Below are positions 34,336-42,445 of a DNA stretch of 64,000 nucleotides, one piece after another. This DNA comes from an uncultured Veillonella sp. Lineage in GTDB: Bacteria; Bacillota; Negativicutes; Veillonellales; Veillonellaceae. The position numbers and the translations under genes were made by a program. Below the pieces are notes generated by a model. That model saw nothing but the letters and a program-made list of their open reading frames with translations. It did no database searches and was not told where the DNA came from. Numbering within the stretch: the stretch's first letter is position 1; each line of letters opens with the position of its first letter. The DNA is taken from the NCBI GenBank assembly GCA_900757715.1, contig CAAEOZ010000090.1, forward strand, positions 5,395 through 69,394, in the 5' to 3' direction.

Positions 34336-35052
34336 ATGATTGGTTTGGGAACGGCCATTAACATTGGTCTCATTATAGCTGGTAGCCTATGTGGCCTCGC
34401 GTTTGGTCGCTTTATGAAAGAAAATTTAAAGCAGACGCTCATGATTGTGAGCGGTATTATCGTGCTCCTCCTCGGCATGAGCGGGGCCATGCGGTATATG
34501 CTCGTCATTGTCAACGGATCTCTACAAACAACGGGGCCGCTATTGATGATTATTAGCATGGTCGTAGGCGCCGTGATTGGCGAAATTATCGATCTTAATC
34601 ATTGGATTACCGTATTTGGCGATTGGGTAAAAGCTCGCACTGGCAATGCTGGTGATCCAAAGTTTACACATGCTTTTATTACTGCATCTTTGACGTTTAC
34701 TGTAGGTGCTATGGGGGTACTGGGCTCTATTCAAGACGGCCTTACTGGAAATTATCAAACGCTATTATTGAAAGGCATCCTCGATGGTATTATCGTTATG
34801 GTTATGGTATCTTCTATGGGAAAAGGGGCGCTGTTCTCCTTTATTCCTGTAGGTATTACGCAATGGCTCATCACGGCAATGGCACATATTGCAGCGCCTC
34901 TGATGACACCTAGTGCCATCGATAACCTATCCTACGTCGGATCTATTCTGATTTTCTGCGTTGGTATCGACCTCATCTGGCCTGGTAAAGTACGTATTGC
35001 AAACCTTTTGCCAGCCATCTTCATGGCAATGGGGCTTACATTTTTGCTATAA
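34336..35052 (+). CDS. DUF554 family membrane protein
   Basis: Protein of 238 aa with about seven hydrophobic helices and the DUF554 (YdfK/YqgA) features: MIGLGTAINIGLIIAGSLCG at the start, GAVIGEIIDL after the third helix, and FTVGAMGVLGSIQDGLTG in the middle. Members are widespread inner-membrane proteins of unknown transport function. GAAGGGAA precedes the ATG. It is monocistronic, with a predicted sRNA upstream and a terminator downstream. Confidence 0.9.
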   Translation: MIGLGTAINIGLIIAGSLCGLAFGRFMKENLKQTLMIVSGIIVLLLGMSGAMRYMLVIVNGSLQTTGPLLMIISMVVGAVIGEIIDLNHWITVFGDWVKARTGNAGDPKFTHAFITASLTFTVGAMGVLGSIQDGLTGNYQTLLLKGILDGIIVMVMVSSMGKGALFSFIPVGITQWLITAMAHIAAPLMTPSAIDNLSYVGSILIFCVGIDLIWPGKVRIANLLPAIFMAMGLTFLL

Positions 35053-35085
35053 TTAGCATTACAATAATATATAGATTTTTATAAG

Positions 35086-35154
35086 AGACCTATATTCTCT
35101 GAACCTTTGATGTGTACTTTGTACATGATACGGTCGAGGATGTAGGTCTTTTTA
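35086..35154 (+). terminator. Terminator after DUF554 gene
   Basis: AGACCTATATTCTC pairs with GAGGATGTAGGTCT with minor bulges, and encloses a TGTAC/GTACA stem. A T-run follows. Confidence 0.7.
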
Positions 35155-35363
35155 CTTTTCAAAATCAATTTAGTAGATGTGCGAATTAATGATAGTTTAA
35201 ATTCAATTATGACAATAAGGTAAATTTATTACATTCCGAAATAGGTGACCAATAGAGTCATCGCAAGTGTAGGATTTAAATGATGTTTTATAGAATTCTT
35301 TTACCAAAATTGTTTGTAGAATAATTTCAATTCTATGTATAGTTATTCTTCAAGTATATGTTA
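35155..35363. other. AT-rich spacer before higBA
   Basis: No gene, repeat or structured element was found here. Confidence 0.4.
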
Positions 35364-35392
35364 TTGAATTATACCTGTTTAACAGGTATAAT
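35364..35392 (+). promoter_or_regulatory. higBA promoter with palindromic operator
   Basis: TTGAAT (35364-35369), 17-base spacer, TATAAT (35387-35392). A 25-base near-perfect palindrome (arms ATTATACCTGTT and AACAGGTATAAT, 35368-35392) covers the promoter, as expected for autorepression by HigA. Confidence 0.8.
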
Positions 35393-35407
35393 CAAAGGAG
35401 AGATTCT

Positions 35408-35692
35408 ATGATTATCGGATTTAAAGATAAGGAAACAGAAAAAGTTTACTATCAAAGCTTTTCCAAACGCTTTTCTCCGTTTATACAAAGGCTAGCTCTT
35501 CGTAAATTACTATTGTTAGATAATGCTGAATCATTACAAGATTTACGTTGGCCACCAGGTAATCGCTTGGAGTTGTTGCAAGGAGATCGATTTGGACAGT
35601 ATAGTTTGCGAATTAATAGTCAATATAGACTATGTTTTAAAGTGAAAGATATTAGTAGTTTTTATGATGTAGAAATTGTAGATTATCATTAA
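35408..35692 (+). CDS. higB: HigB-type mRNA interferase toxin
   Basis: RelE/HigB superfamily ribosome-dependent mRNA endonuclease of 94 aa. Matches include the start MIIGFKDKETEKVYY, the helix with LALRKLLLLDNAESLQDLRWPPGNRLE that wraps the antitoxin, and GQYSLRINSQYRLCFKV, the beta-strand core with the family's R-I-N-x-x-Y-R motif. It precedes the antitoxin gene, the order typical of higBA. AAAGGAGAG precedes the ATG. The gene is complete and of normal length, so it is probably functional. Confidence 0.92.
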   Translation: MIIGFKDKETEKVYYQSFSKRFSPFIQRLALRKLLLLDNAESLQDLRWPPGNRLELLQGDRFGQYSLRINSQYRLCFKVKDISSFYDVEIVDYH

Positions 35693-35708
35693 TAGAGAGG
35701 AAATTAAT

Positions 35709-36029
35709 ATGGAAAAGTTTATTCCTACACCTACCATTAGTGAAATATTAAAGGAAGAGTTTATGGATCCATTAGGACTATCTGCATATCGATTAGCTAA
35801 GGATATACATGTGCCTGTTTCACGGATTCAAGAAATATTGAATGGTACACGGTCTATTTCAGCAGATACATCGTTGCGTTTAGCAAAATACTTTGGTGTT
35901 TCGGAAGGGTATTTCTTGCGTTTACAGATGGATGTTGATTTGCGTACCGCAAAACTTAGTGAGGGTATGGATGAAGTATTATCCTCTATTACACATTGTG
36001 CTTCATTAGAACCCGTAGACTGTCAATAA
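35709..36029 (+). CDS. higA: HigA-type XRE antitoxin
   Basis: DNA-binding antitoxin of 106 aa. It has an XRE/HTH_3 helix-turn-helix near residues 24-60 (SAYRLAKDIHVPVSRIQEIL, then SADTSLRLAKYFGVSEGYFL), and the N-terminal P-T-P-x-x-x-I-L-x-E-E-F-x-x-P-L-G of the HigA/VapI family. It neutralises HigB and, with it, probably represses the palindromic promoter at 35364-35392. It lies 16 bases downstream of higB with a GAGAGG ribosome site. Complete. Confidence 0.92.
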   Translation: MEKFIPTPTISEILKEEFMDPLGLSAYRLAKDIHVPVSRIQEILNGTRSISADTSLRLAKYFGVSEGYFLRLQMDVDLRTAKLSEGMDEVLSSITHCASLEPVDCQ

Positions 36030-36115
36030 GAGATTGATAATTTTCGATGTATTTGGTAAAATTAACTTAAATAAGTAAGTTGTTACAACATTGAATATTG
36101 ATATAAGGAGAACCT

Positions 36116-36469
36116 ATGTTATTCGTTGAATATCCTAAATGCACAACATGCAAAAAAGCAAAGAAATTCTTAGATGATCACAAAATTAAGTATACAGATC
36201 GTGACATCAAGTCCGAAAATCCTACAGCAGAGGAAATCGCTGCTTGGTATCCACAATCTGGCAAGGATTTGAAAGCATTCTTTAATACTTCTGGTATGAT
36301 TTACCGTGAACAACAATTAAAGGATAAATTGCCAAACCTTAGTGAAGAAGAAAAACTAGCTTTATTAGCATCTAATGGCATGCTTGTAAAACGTCCTATC
36401 TTGGTTCTTGAAGACAAAGTACTCGTTGGATTTAAAGAAGCAGAATGGATTGAGGCGTTGAAGCTCTAA
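36116..36469 (+). CDS. Spx/ArsC-like thioredoxin-fold protein
   Basis: Protein of 117 aa with the ArsC/Spx fold. EYPKCTTCKKAKKFLDDH near the N-terminus has a CxxC (C-T-T-C) active site, and RPILVLEDKVLVGFKEAEW near the C-terminus has the family's R-P-I/L strand. It could be an arsenate-reductase-like enzyme or a YffB/YusI-type relative. The Spx regulatory features beyond CxxC cannot be confirmed. AAGGAG precedes the ATG. The gene is followed by the copy B hairpin element, whose outer arm begins at its last codons. Confidence 0.85.
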   Translation: MLFVEYPKCTTCKKAKKFLDDHKIKYTDRDIKSENPTAEEIAAWYPQSGKDLKAFFNTSGMIYREQQLKDKLPNLSEEEKLALLASNGMLVKRPILVLEDKVLVGFKEAEWIEALKL

Positions 36470-36750
36470 TTTCATATTGTATTGGGTTGGAACGGACCTA
36501 TCTCTAAAAGCCTCCATAGCGAGCTAAGTCATTTTTAGAGATAGGTCCGTTCCTTTTTTATACAATTTATGAAATTAGAGCAACAACCGGGGGCTATAGG
36601 GAGGCTAAGTCATTTTTAGAGATAGGGGCTTTTCCTTTTATATGAAATTAGTATCTTCAAATAGGACCTATTAAAATAACCTCCATAGCGAGCTAAGTCG
36701 TTTTTAGGGACCTGTTCTTTCTTGTTTTCAATAAAGAAATTAGAGCTCAC
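36458..36750 (+). repeat. Clustered hairpin elements, copies B, C and D
   Basis: Copy B: 21-bp stem (36489-36509 with 36533-36553) and loop CCTCCATAGCGAGCTAAGTC, then a T-run. Its outer arms GCTCTAATTTCATA and its complement lie at about 36460 and 36566-36580. Copy C (about 36580-36650) keeps only part of the left stem. Copy D (about 36655-36750) again shows CCTCCATAGCGAGCTAAGTC. GAAATTAG closes each unit, so the cluster looks like about 85-base tandem amplification of the element at 3.9-4.1 kb. Confidence 0.75.
36489..36560 (+). terminator. Terminator formed by hairpin copy B
   Basis: Long perfect stem starting GGAACGGACC, with the conserved 23-base loop and a T-run. It terminates the Spx/ArsC-like gene. 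Confidence 0.8.
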
Positions 36751-36803
36751 GACTAGGATCTCTTTTACGGTTAAGATATTTTTCATTTATCAAAAATTTT
36801 GAT

Positions 36804-36832
36804 TTGTATATAACTTATATATTTTGTATAAT
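36804..36832 (+). promoter_or_regulatory. Promoter of the P1B-ATPase shell gene
   Basis: TTGTAT (36804-36809), 17-base spacer, TATAAT (36827-36832). It is followed 16 bases downstream by the metal-operator-like palindrome. Confidence 0.75.
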
Positions 36833-36848
36833 ATTAACACAATAGATA

Positions 36849-36862
36849 TACCCCTATGGGTA
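36849..36862 (+). promoter_or_regulatory. CsoR-like operator
   Basis: TACCCCTATGGGTA is a palindrome resembling CsoR copper-repressor sites (TACCC...GGGTA). It lies just after the expected transcription start. No csoR gene is in the window, so the regulator is inferred. Confidence 0.5.
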
Positions 36863-37051
36863 ATATAAAATTTAGAATAGAAACAAAAGGTACTCCAGAT
36901 CGGTAGTTGATTACTGTTAGGTTAATATTAGTACGATATTAACACAAGATTAGTGTCATATTGCATGGGTGTACCTTACTATTTAACAAATTGTTTTGTA
37001 TTTTATTTCCGGATTAAGTAAGGCCGGTATCTCATTTATAGAGAGGTCTAT

Positions 37052-37825
37052 ATGAAGTTTTTACAGTATTTATCAGCGCAGGTTTCTCTGCGTACGCAGG
37101 GGGCTATTTTGGCACTCGGCTTGTTATTTATTATATTAGATGCGCTTACGGAGCCTATGAACCCAGCTATTGATTTGGCGTGGGTAACGGTCATCATTTG
37201 TGGCTTGCCATTGCTCATTAACAGCGTGCAAAGTATTTTGGATCATTTAGAGATTCATGCTAATTTTCTCATCGTGATAGCCATGGTGGCGCTTATTGCG
37301 ATTGGAGATTATCATACGGCGGCTTATGTAGGACTCATCGTACATGGTGGTTTTTTCTTAGAGCAGCTTATTACGGGCGACGTACATTATACATTGGATG
37401 ATGATATGTTGCCGACCATGCCTACACAGCTTGTAGCCTTGCGTCAGGGCATCAACAATTATTCATCTGTTATTGTTGTGGCTGTCATGTTGCTTTCCAT
37501 GGGTTCCTATGCATTGACGCAGAACTTTATGCATACCATTACATTGCTAGTTATCCTTTGCCCGTGCTCTTTGGAACTCGTTCTTGTGGCACTTATGATG
37601 GGTTCTCTCGTAGATGAAAACTCTCCAACAGCGGGGCTTTCAAAAGAGGCGAAACAATGTCATTTGGGCTTACTCATCGTGTCCATTTTGTTCCACGTTG
37701 CCATTATCGGTGCTGGTGTGTTAGGATCTATCAATCCTGTAACGGCCGCTGCATTGCATGGCTTGGCGCGACTTGGTCTCGTGTATAATTTGAAAGTATT
37801 AAACGGCTCCTTGTGCATCGCATAA
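37052..37825 (+). CDS. P1B-type metal ATPase remnant lacking catalytic domains
   Basis: Membrane protein of 257 aa that reads as the hydrophobic shell of a heavy-metal P-type ATPase. It has N-terminal helices, HLEIHANFLIVIAMVALIAI, then the helix with LLVILCPCSLELVLVALMMG that keeps the metal-binding CPC motif, then C-terminal helices (PVTAAALHGLARLGLVYNLKVLNG). The actuator, phosphorylation (DKTGT) and nucleotide domains are absent, so it cannot pump by the normal cycle. The frame is open, with a GAGAGG ribosome site, a good promoter and a CsoR-like operator, so it may be a stable metal-binding membrane protein rather than a dead gene. Both readings are possible. Confidence 0.7.
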   Translation: MKFLQYLSAQVSLRTQGAILALGLLFIILDALTEPMNPAIDLAWVTVIICGLPLLINSVQSILDHLEIHANFLIVIAMVALIAIGDYHTAAYVGLIVHGGFFLEQLITGDVHYTLDDDMLPTMPTQLVALRQGINNYSSVIVVAVMLLSMGSYALTQNFMHTITLLVILCPCSLELVLVALMMGSLVDENSPTAGLSKEAKQCHLGLLIVSILFHVAIIGAGVLGSINPVTAAALHGLARLGLVYNLKVLNGSLCIA

Positions 37826-37830
37826 ATAAT

Positions 37831-37870
37831 TAAACTCCCCTAGTAATCATAAGTATTACTAGGGGAGTTT
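37831..37870. terminator. Bidirectional terminator
   Basis: AAACTCCCCTAGTAAT and ATTACTAGGGGAGTTT form a nearly perfect stem with T-runs on either side. It separates convergent genes. Confidence 0.85.
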
Positions 37871-37891
37871 TGTATATACAACAGTGAGTTG

Positions 37892-37948
37892 TACAGTACG
37901 TATTTATACATTACGTATTATACAGTACGTATTATACAGTACATATTC
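37892..37948. repeat. Degenerate tandem repeat, about 14-15 bp unit
   Basis: Four imperfect units of TACAGTACGTATTA lie between the terminator and the 3' end of the transporter gene. Confidence 0.75.
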
Positions 37949-39270
37949 TATTGTTGTCCTTTGTCTCCAAGGGTGAGGAGTAGGAATACGATGGATAGGA
38001 TACATGCACCAACGAGGGCAATGAAACCACCATCCCAACCGTAGAGGTCAACCATGAGACCCATGAAAGCACCAGCACCGGCAGAACCGATGAGGTAACC
38101 AAGAAGGCCTGTAAGGCCAGTAGCACCACCTGTTGCTACGCGTGGCACCATATCTGCTGCTTGAAGGCCAATCATCATAACAGGACCGTAGATGAGGAAG
38201 CCGATAGCGATGAGTGCTAAGTTATCGATGAGAATATTGCCTGCAGGGTTAAACCAGTACACGAGGATCGCCAAGATAACGAATAACATAAAGCAAATCG
38301 TAGCTGGAGCACGACGGCCACGGAATACGCGGTCACTCAAGTAGCCACTTACGAGCATGCCTGGAATACCAGCCCATTCATATAAGAAGTAAGCCCAACG
38401 GGAACCTTCTTTTGTGAAGCCTTTCACAGCGGTTAAATAGGTCGGAGCCCAGCTAACCACGCCGTAACGGATGAAGTATACAAAGATATTTGCAATCGCA
38501 AGATACCATAAGTATTTATTATGCAAAATATATTTGTAGAAGATTTCTTTGAAAGTACTTTTTTCTTCATTTTCTGTATGTGTATGAACGACTTCATGTT
38601 TGTATTCTTCGATAGGCGGTAAGCCACAGGATTGAGGCGTATCTTTTAACAATACAAAGGTAATAATCGCTAGCACGATAGAGATAAGGGCCGGGAAGAA
38701 GAAGATACTATGCCATGTACCGAATAGGTAGATGCCAAGCGTAGCAAGAGGAGCGATGATGCCGCCACCTAGGTTGTGGGAAACGTTCCACCAGGACCAC
38801 CAAGCACCGCGTTCGGAACGGGAGAACCAAGTTACCATGTTTTTCGCATATGGAGGGTAGCCCATACCTTGGAACCAACCGTTTAATAAGGCAAGAACGC
38901 ACATGATAGGAATACTGCTCATAACACCTGGTAAGGTGCCGAATAATAACATAACTAAAGCACTAAGCAATAGACCTACTGTGGAGAAGTATTTTGGGTT
39001 AGAGCGGTCAGACGCATTACCCATAACAAATTTACTTACGCCGTAAGCTACGGATAAGATGGTCATAACTATACCAAGATCCGCTTTGGTGTAGCCGTAC
39101 TCAGCAATCATGTACGGAACAGCTAAACTAAAGTTTTGACGGATCAAATAGAATGTAGCATAACCAATAAATGTACCTGCAAAGACTTCGCGTCGAAGAC
39201 GTTTGTAGGTGGAATCGATTTGCGCCTCTGGTAAACGTTCAATATGAGGAGCAGGAGAGAAAATCGACAT
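37948..39270 (-). CDS. Organophosphate:phosphate antiporter (GlpT/UhpT/UhpC-like MFS)
   Basis: Major facilitator superfamily transporter of the organophosphate:Pi antiporter group, 440 aa with 12 predicted helices. Family hallmarks include YLIRQNFSLAVPYM in helix 1-2, MGNASDRSNPKYF after helix 2, GWFQGMGYPPYAKNMVTWF, and the G-A-W-W-S-W-W-N-x-S-H-N-L-G-G segment. It probably exchanges a sugar or glycerol phosphate for inorganic phosphate; the exact substrate is unknown. AAGGATG lies before the ATG. It is monocistronic and lies between two metal-ATPase remnants. Confidence 0.9.
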   Translation of the reverse strand: MSIFSPAPHIERLPEAQIDSTYKRLRREVFAGTFIGYATFYLIRQNFSLAVPYMIAEYGYTKADLGIVMTILSVAYGVSKFVMGNASDRSNPKYFSTVGLLLSALVMLLFGTLPGVMSSIPIMCVLALLNGWFQGMGYPPYAKNMVTWFSRSERGAWWSWWNVSHNLGGGIIAPLATLGIYLFGTWHSIFFFPALISIVLAIITFVLLKDTPQSCGLPPIEEYKHEVVHTHTENEEKSTFKEIFYKYILHNKYLWYLAIANIFVYFIRYGVVSWAPTYLTAVKGFTKEGSRWAYFLYEWAGIPGMLVSGYLSDRVFRGRRAPATICFMLFVILAILVYWFNPAGNILIDNLALIAIGFLIYGPVMMIGLQAADMVPRVATGGATGLTGLLGYLIGSAGAGAFMGLMVDLYGWDGGFIALVGACILSIVFLLLTLGDKGQQ

Positions 39271-39583
39271 CGTTACACATCCTTTCTACAACATGTCATT
39301 TGTAATGATACCACGTAGGGTATGTAGTCGACTATACTTAATTTTTTATTATAATAAATAGTTATTAGAAAACTGAATTATGGATAACATTAATTAGGGT
39401 GAAATAGTATTGAATAGGTTGAAAATATCAGAATATCTTCTATGTAAAAATTATCAATTTGCAAATATATATATGAATAACTGTTCATGCATTTGCGTAA
39501 TGAGGCTATGCATGAATAATATAATCTTATTGAATCCGCATTTTTCCTGTACTTTTGAGTGTATATGAATAATTGTACATATT
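39271..39583. other. AT-rich region before truncated P1B ATPase
   Basis: Contains the divergent promoter region of the antiporter, a few short inverted repeats (ATGCAT..., TGAATAA...) and no recognisable coding remnant of the missing ATPase N-terminus. Confidence 0.4.
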
Positions 39584-40615
39584 TTGTTATTGACACAAGG
39601 TAATGCGAAAATCGTTAGCTTGGCTGACCGTTGGGCCACATGGATTGTAGTGATTGCGTTATTGGCCGCGGTTGGCACCTATGTGGTAACTGGAGAAATC
39701 ATTCGTGCCGTAACCATCCTCGTTGTGTTCTGTCCTTGTGCTCTCGTATTGGCAACGCCGGCAGCGATTATGGCGGCTATTTCTAATGCGAGCCAACACG
39801 GTTTTCTCGTGCGCCGTGGTAATATTATGGAACGCTTGGCGAAGGTTGATACGATGACCTTTGATAAAACAGGTACCTTGACCTATGGTACACCTGAGGT
39901 GACCGCCGTTGAGACTGTGGGTTCCATGCCTACTGATGAGTTGTATCGATTGGTTGCTTCGGTAGAGACTAAATCTGAGCATCCATTGGGCAAAGCTATC
40001 GTGAATGGCTTTGCTACTCGTTATGGTGAAAGCTTCGATTCCATAGATTCCTTCCGTATGGTTCCTGGCAAAGGCTTAGAGGCGACTTTACAAGATAAAG
40101 CCGTTTTGGCTGGTAATGAAGCAATGATGACCTTGTCTAATATTTCTATTGCTGACTCTGTGAAAGAGGCTGTTCATGAGCATTTGAATCGAGGTGCATC
40201 CATTGTATATGTTGCTGTGGATGGTGTAAACGATGCACCAGCCCTTAAAAAATCCGATGTGGGTATCGCCATGGGCGGTGTTGGTAGCGATATCGCGGTA
40301 GAGGCAGCAGATATCGTTCTTGTAAACGATAATGTAAAGGAAATTCCTCACTTAGTGGCATTATCTAAACGCATGATGACTACTATTAAAATTAATCTTT
40401 CTTTCTCCTTTCTTTTGAATTTCGTAGCTATCATTTTGGCTATGATTGGTACATTATCCCCAGTTTGGGGCGCCCTCGTTCATAACGGTGGTAGTCTTCT
40501 CGTAGTAGCGAATTCTACACTACTCTTACGATGGGCTTACAAATCTAATCACATAGTAGATGATGATCATTCCGTTCTCATGAACGCAGCTCGTAAACGC
40601 GTGTTTGAGGCTTAA
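39584..40615 (+). pseudogene. Truncated and internally deleted P1B-type metal-transporting ATPase
   Basis: Homology to CadA/ZntA/CopA-type ATPases begins abruptly at [14 protein letters not shown] (about 39602). It includes [20 protein letters not shown], the phosphorylation motif DKTGTLTYG and the nucleotide-domain motif SEHPLGKAI. The whole N-terminus (metal-binding domains, first helices, actuator domain) is missing. A second in-frame deletion of about 80 residues joins YVAVDG directly to VNDAPAL, removing the TGD hinge and the E-D-K segment. The reading frame is otherwise open to the C-terminal helices. There is no proper start or ribosome site. It should be inactive. Confidence 0.85.
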
Positions 40616-40701
40616 TAGTAGTTCATTATAAATATGAGTATGGAGTGTGTGTATCGATTTGATTACTAAATCGATGAGCGTTAAAAAATAATATAGTCAA
40701 T

Positions 40702-40763
40702 AAAAAGCGCTATCTATCCCTAAGGAAACTCAAATAGAGTTGTGGGATAGATAGCGCTTTTGT
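40702..40763. terminator. Terminator
   Basis: AAAAGCGCTATCTATCCC and GGGATAGATAGCGCTTTT form an 18-bp stem with A- and T-runs. It probably ends the convergent nitroreductase gene. Confidence 0.85.
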
Positions 40764-40801
40764 TTCACTTATAGTATGAAATCGATGGTTTCTAGTGTTG
40801 A

Positions 40802-41392
40802 TTAATCAATATATGTTACAGGATAACCTTTGGCTTCGATTTCACGGCGGTTAAGACCATTTGGTAGATCTGGGTAGCCGATAGCGAGGCTAGCGTAGAC
40901 TTTTTCGTCTTCGCCGAGGCCGAGTTCACGCATTTTAGCTTGAATGCGTTCGTTGTCTTGGAGGTGTCGAATTTGATTAACCCAGCAACTGCCAAGGTCG
41001 AGTTCATTGCAAGTAAGCATCATGTTTTGCATAGCACAAGATACATCAGCAAAGTTATTAGCATAGTTTGCTTTACTAGCTAATACGATGAGCACAGGTG
41101 CATTATAGTGGAATACAAATTTGCCTTCGGCGGACATCTTAATGATATTCACCATGTAAGGTAAAGTATTTTCTGTAATCGGCATTTTGCCGTATTCTTC
41201 TTGAATGAGTGTTACTAGTTCTTGAAGCACATCTTGGTTTGTAATGACCATGAAATGTGTTAATTGTGTATTACCGCCAGATGGAGCGCGGCGCCCAGAA
41301 TCAAGGACTTGATTGATAAGTTCTCGAGATACTTGATCTACTTTAAATTTACGTGTACTATGACGAGTTTTGATGCACTCTAAGGTGTTCAT
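40802..41392 (-). CDS. Nitroreductase family protein
   Basis: FMN-dependent nitroreductase family oxidoreductase of 196 aa. It begins MNTLECIKTRHSTRKF, the R-x-S-x-R-x-F motif that binds FMN phosphate. The middle has RRAPSGGNTQ, and the C-terminal part has the helix ADVSCAMQNMMLTCNELDLGSCW and a tail ending GYPDLPNGLNRREIEAKGYP. It probably reduces nitro compounds, quinones or flavins with NAD(P)H. AGGAGGCC precedes the ATG. It has its own terminator and no evident operon partner. Confidence 0.9.
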   Translation of the reverse strand: MNTLECIKTRHSTRKFKVDQVSRELINQVLDSGRRAPSGGNTQLTHFMVITNQDVLQELVTLIQEEYGKMPITENTLPYMVNIIKMSAEGKFVFHYNAPVLIVLASKANYANNFADVSCAMQNMMLTCNELDLGSCWVNQIRHLQDNERIQAKMRELGLGEDEKVYASLAIGYPDLPNGLNRREIEAKGYPVTYID

Positions 41393-41705
41393 ATAGGCCT
41401 CCTATTATAAGTTAGCTTTGATATAGAATTTCTTTTATTATACTACAAGGAAGGTCCTAGTAGGGGGCGTATTTTTACTAAGTCATTTATTAGGAGACGG
41501 GCCTGCAACGAAAGAAGATTTCATTGAAAACAGAAGTTATAACTTTCTAATTTAATATCAAATTAATTTATAAATAAAGTAACAACTTTATGGTATGATT
41601 TTTACCCATAAATTCTATAGAAGCGTCTAATTCTTAACGAATAAGAAAATAAATATTAATTAATTGACAAATTTAAAAATATCTGTTCAAAGTGGGCTTT
41701 TTGCG

Positions 41706-41745
41706 TTGACTGTTTACCGTAAAATTGTGTACAATTAATTAGTAG
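41706..41745 (+). promoter_or_regulatory. Promoter and probable autoregulatory operator of the OhrR-like gene
   Basis: TTGACT (41706-41711), 18-base spacer, TACAAT (41730-41735). The palindrome AATTGTGTACAATT covers the -10, and a third AATTGT half-site lies about 20 bases downstream. This resembles the AATTGT/ACAATT boxes of OhrR sites and suggests autorepression. Confidence 0.6.
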
Positions 41746-41772
41746 ATAATTGTGTGCATATGGAGGTAGAAT

Positions 41773-42291
41773 ATGGCAGAAATTGGTGTACTTGAAGGGT
41801 ACAAACATAAAGAAGATGTTCCTGATTCAGAATATTTAAGATTGGAAAATCAATTGAGCTTTCCACTCTATGTAGTGGCAAAGGAAATTGTTAATGCATA
41901 TCGTAGTCACTTAGATCCTTTAAATTTGACATATACTCAATACATCGTAATGATGGCATTGTGGCAATATGGTGATTTATCCGTTAAGGAATTGGGACAA
42001 GTATTGCGCCTTGATTCCGGTACATTAACACCGCTTTTAAAGAAATTAGAAGCCAAAGCATTCTTGAAACGCAAACGCAGTCGTCAAGATGAACGCGTAG
42101 TTATGGTAACCCTTACTGATACGGGCAAAGCATTACGTGATGTAGCGGTTCATATACCACGCCGCTTGGCTGAATCGTCAGGTCCTATATTTGACGTAGA
42201 AGAGACACGTCAATTGCGTATGTTGCTTAATAAATTGCTAGAAGCAATCGATAACGCAAATGCAAAAACAGCAGAGAACATGAAGGGCTAA
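41773..42291 (+). CDS. OhrR-like MarR regulator lacking the peroxide-sensing cysteine
   Basis: MarR-family winged-helix regulator of 172 aa that follows Bacillus OhrR closely over its core: LENQLSFPLYVVAKEI, then NLTYTQYIVMMALW, then LRLDSGTLTPLLKKLEAKAF (the recognition helix) and DERVVMVTLTD (the wing). OhrR carries its reactive cysteine in LENQLCF. Here the codon is AGC, giving LENQLSF, and the protein contains no cysteine at all. It may repress a target without classical organic-peroxide sensing, or use another ligand. ATGGAGGTAG precedes the ATG. No ohr gene lies next to it. Confidence 0.88.
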   Translation: MAEIGVLEGYKHKEDVPDSEYLRLENQLSFPLYVVAKEIVNAYRSHLDPLNLTYTQYIVMMALWQYGDLSVKELGQVLRLDSGTLTPLLKKLEAKAFLKRKRSRQDERVVMVTLTDTGKALRDVAVHIPRRLAESSGPIFDVEETRQLRMLLNKLLEAIDNANAKTAENMKG

Positions 42292-42445
42292 TTTGATACA
42301 ATCTCATATGCATATATTCTGTAACCTTGGAAATCTAAAAATTTTATTAAAAATGTGATATACTATACATATAGCGTATTGTATTCAAGTCATGTGAGAG
42401 TATGACTGATTCGTGATTTGCTCTCGTGGCACAAAGGAGATCATT

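Noticed and set aside
36800..37050. Riboswitch before the P1B ATPase shell gene
   Set aside because: No known riboswitch core and no terminator in the leader; the palindrome fits a protein operator better.
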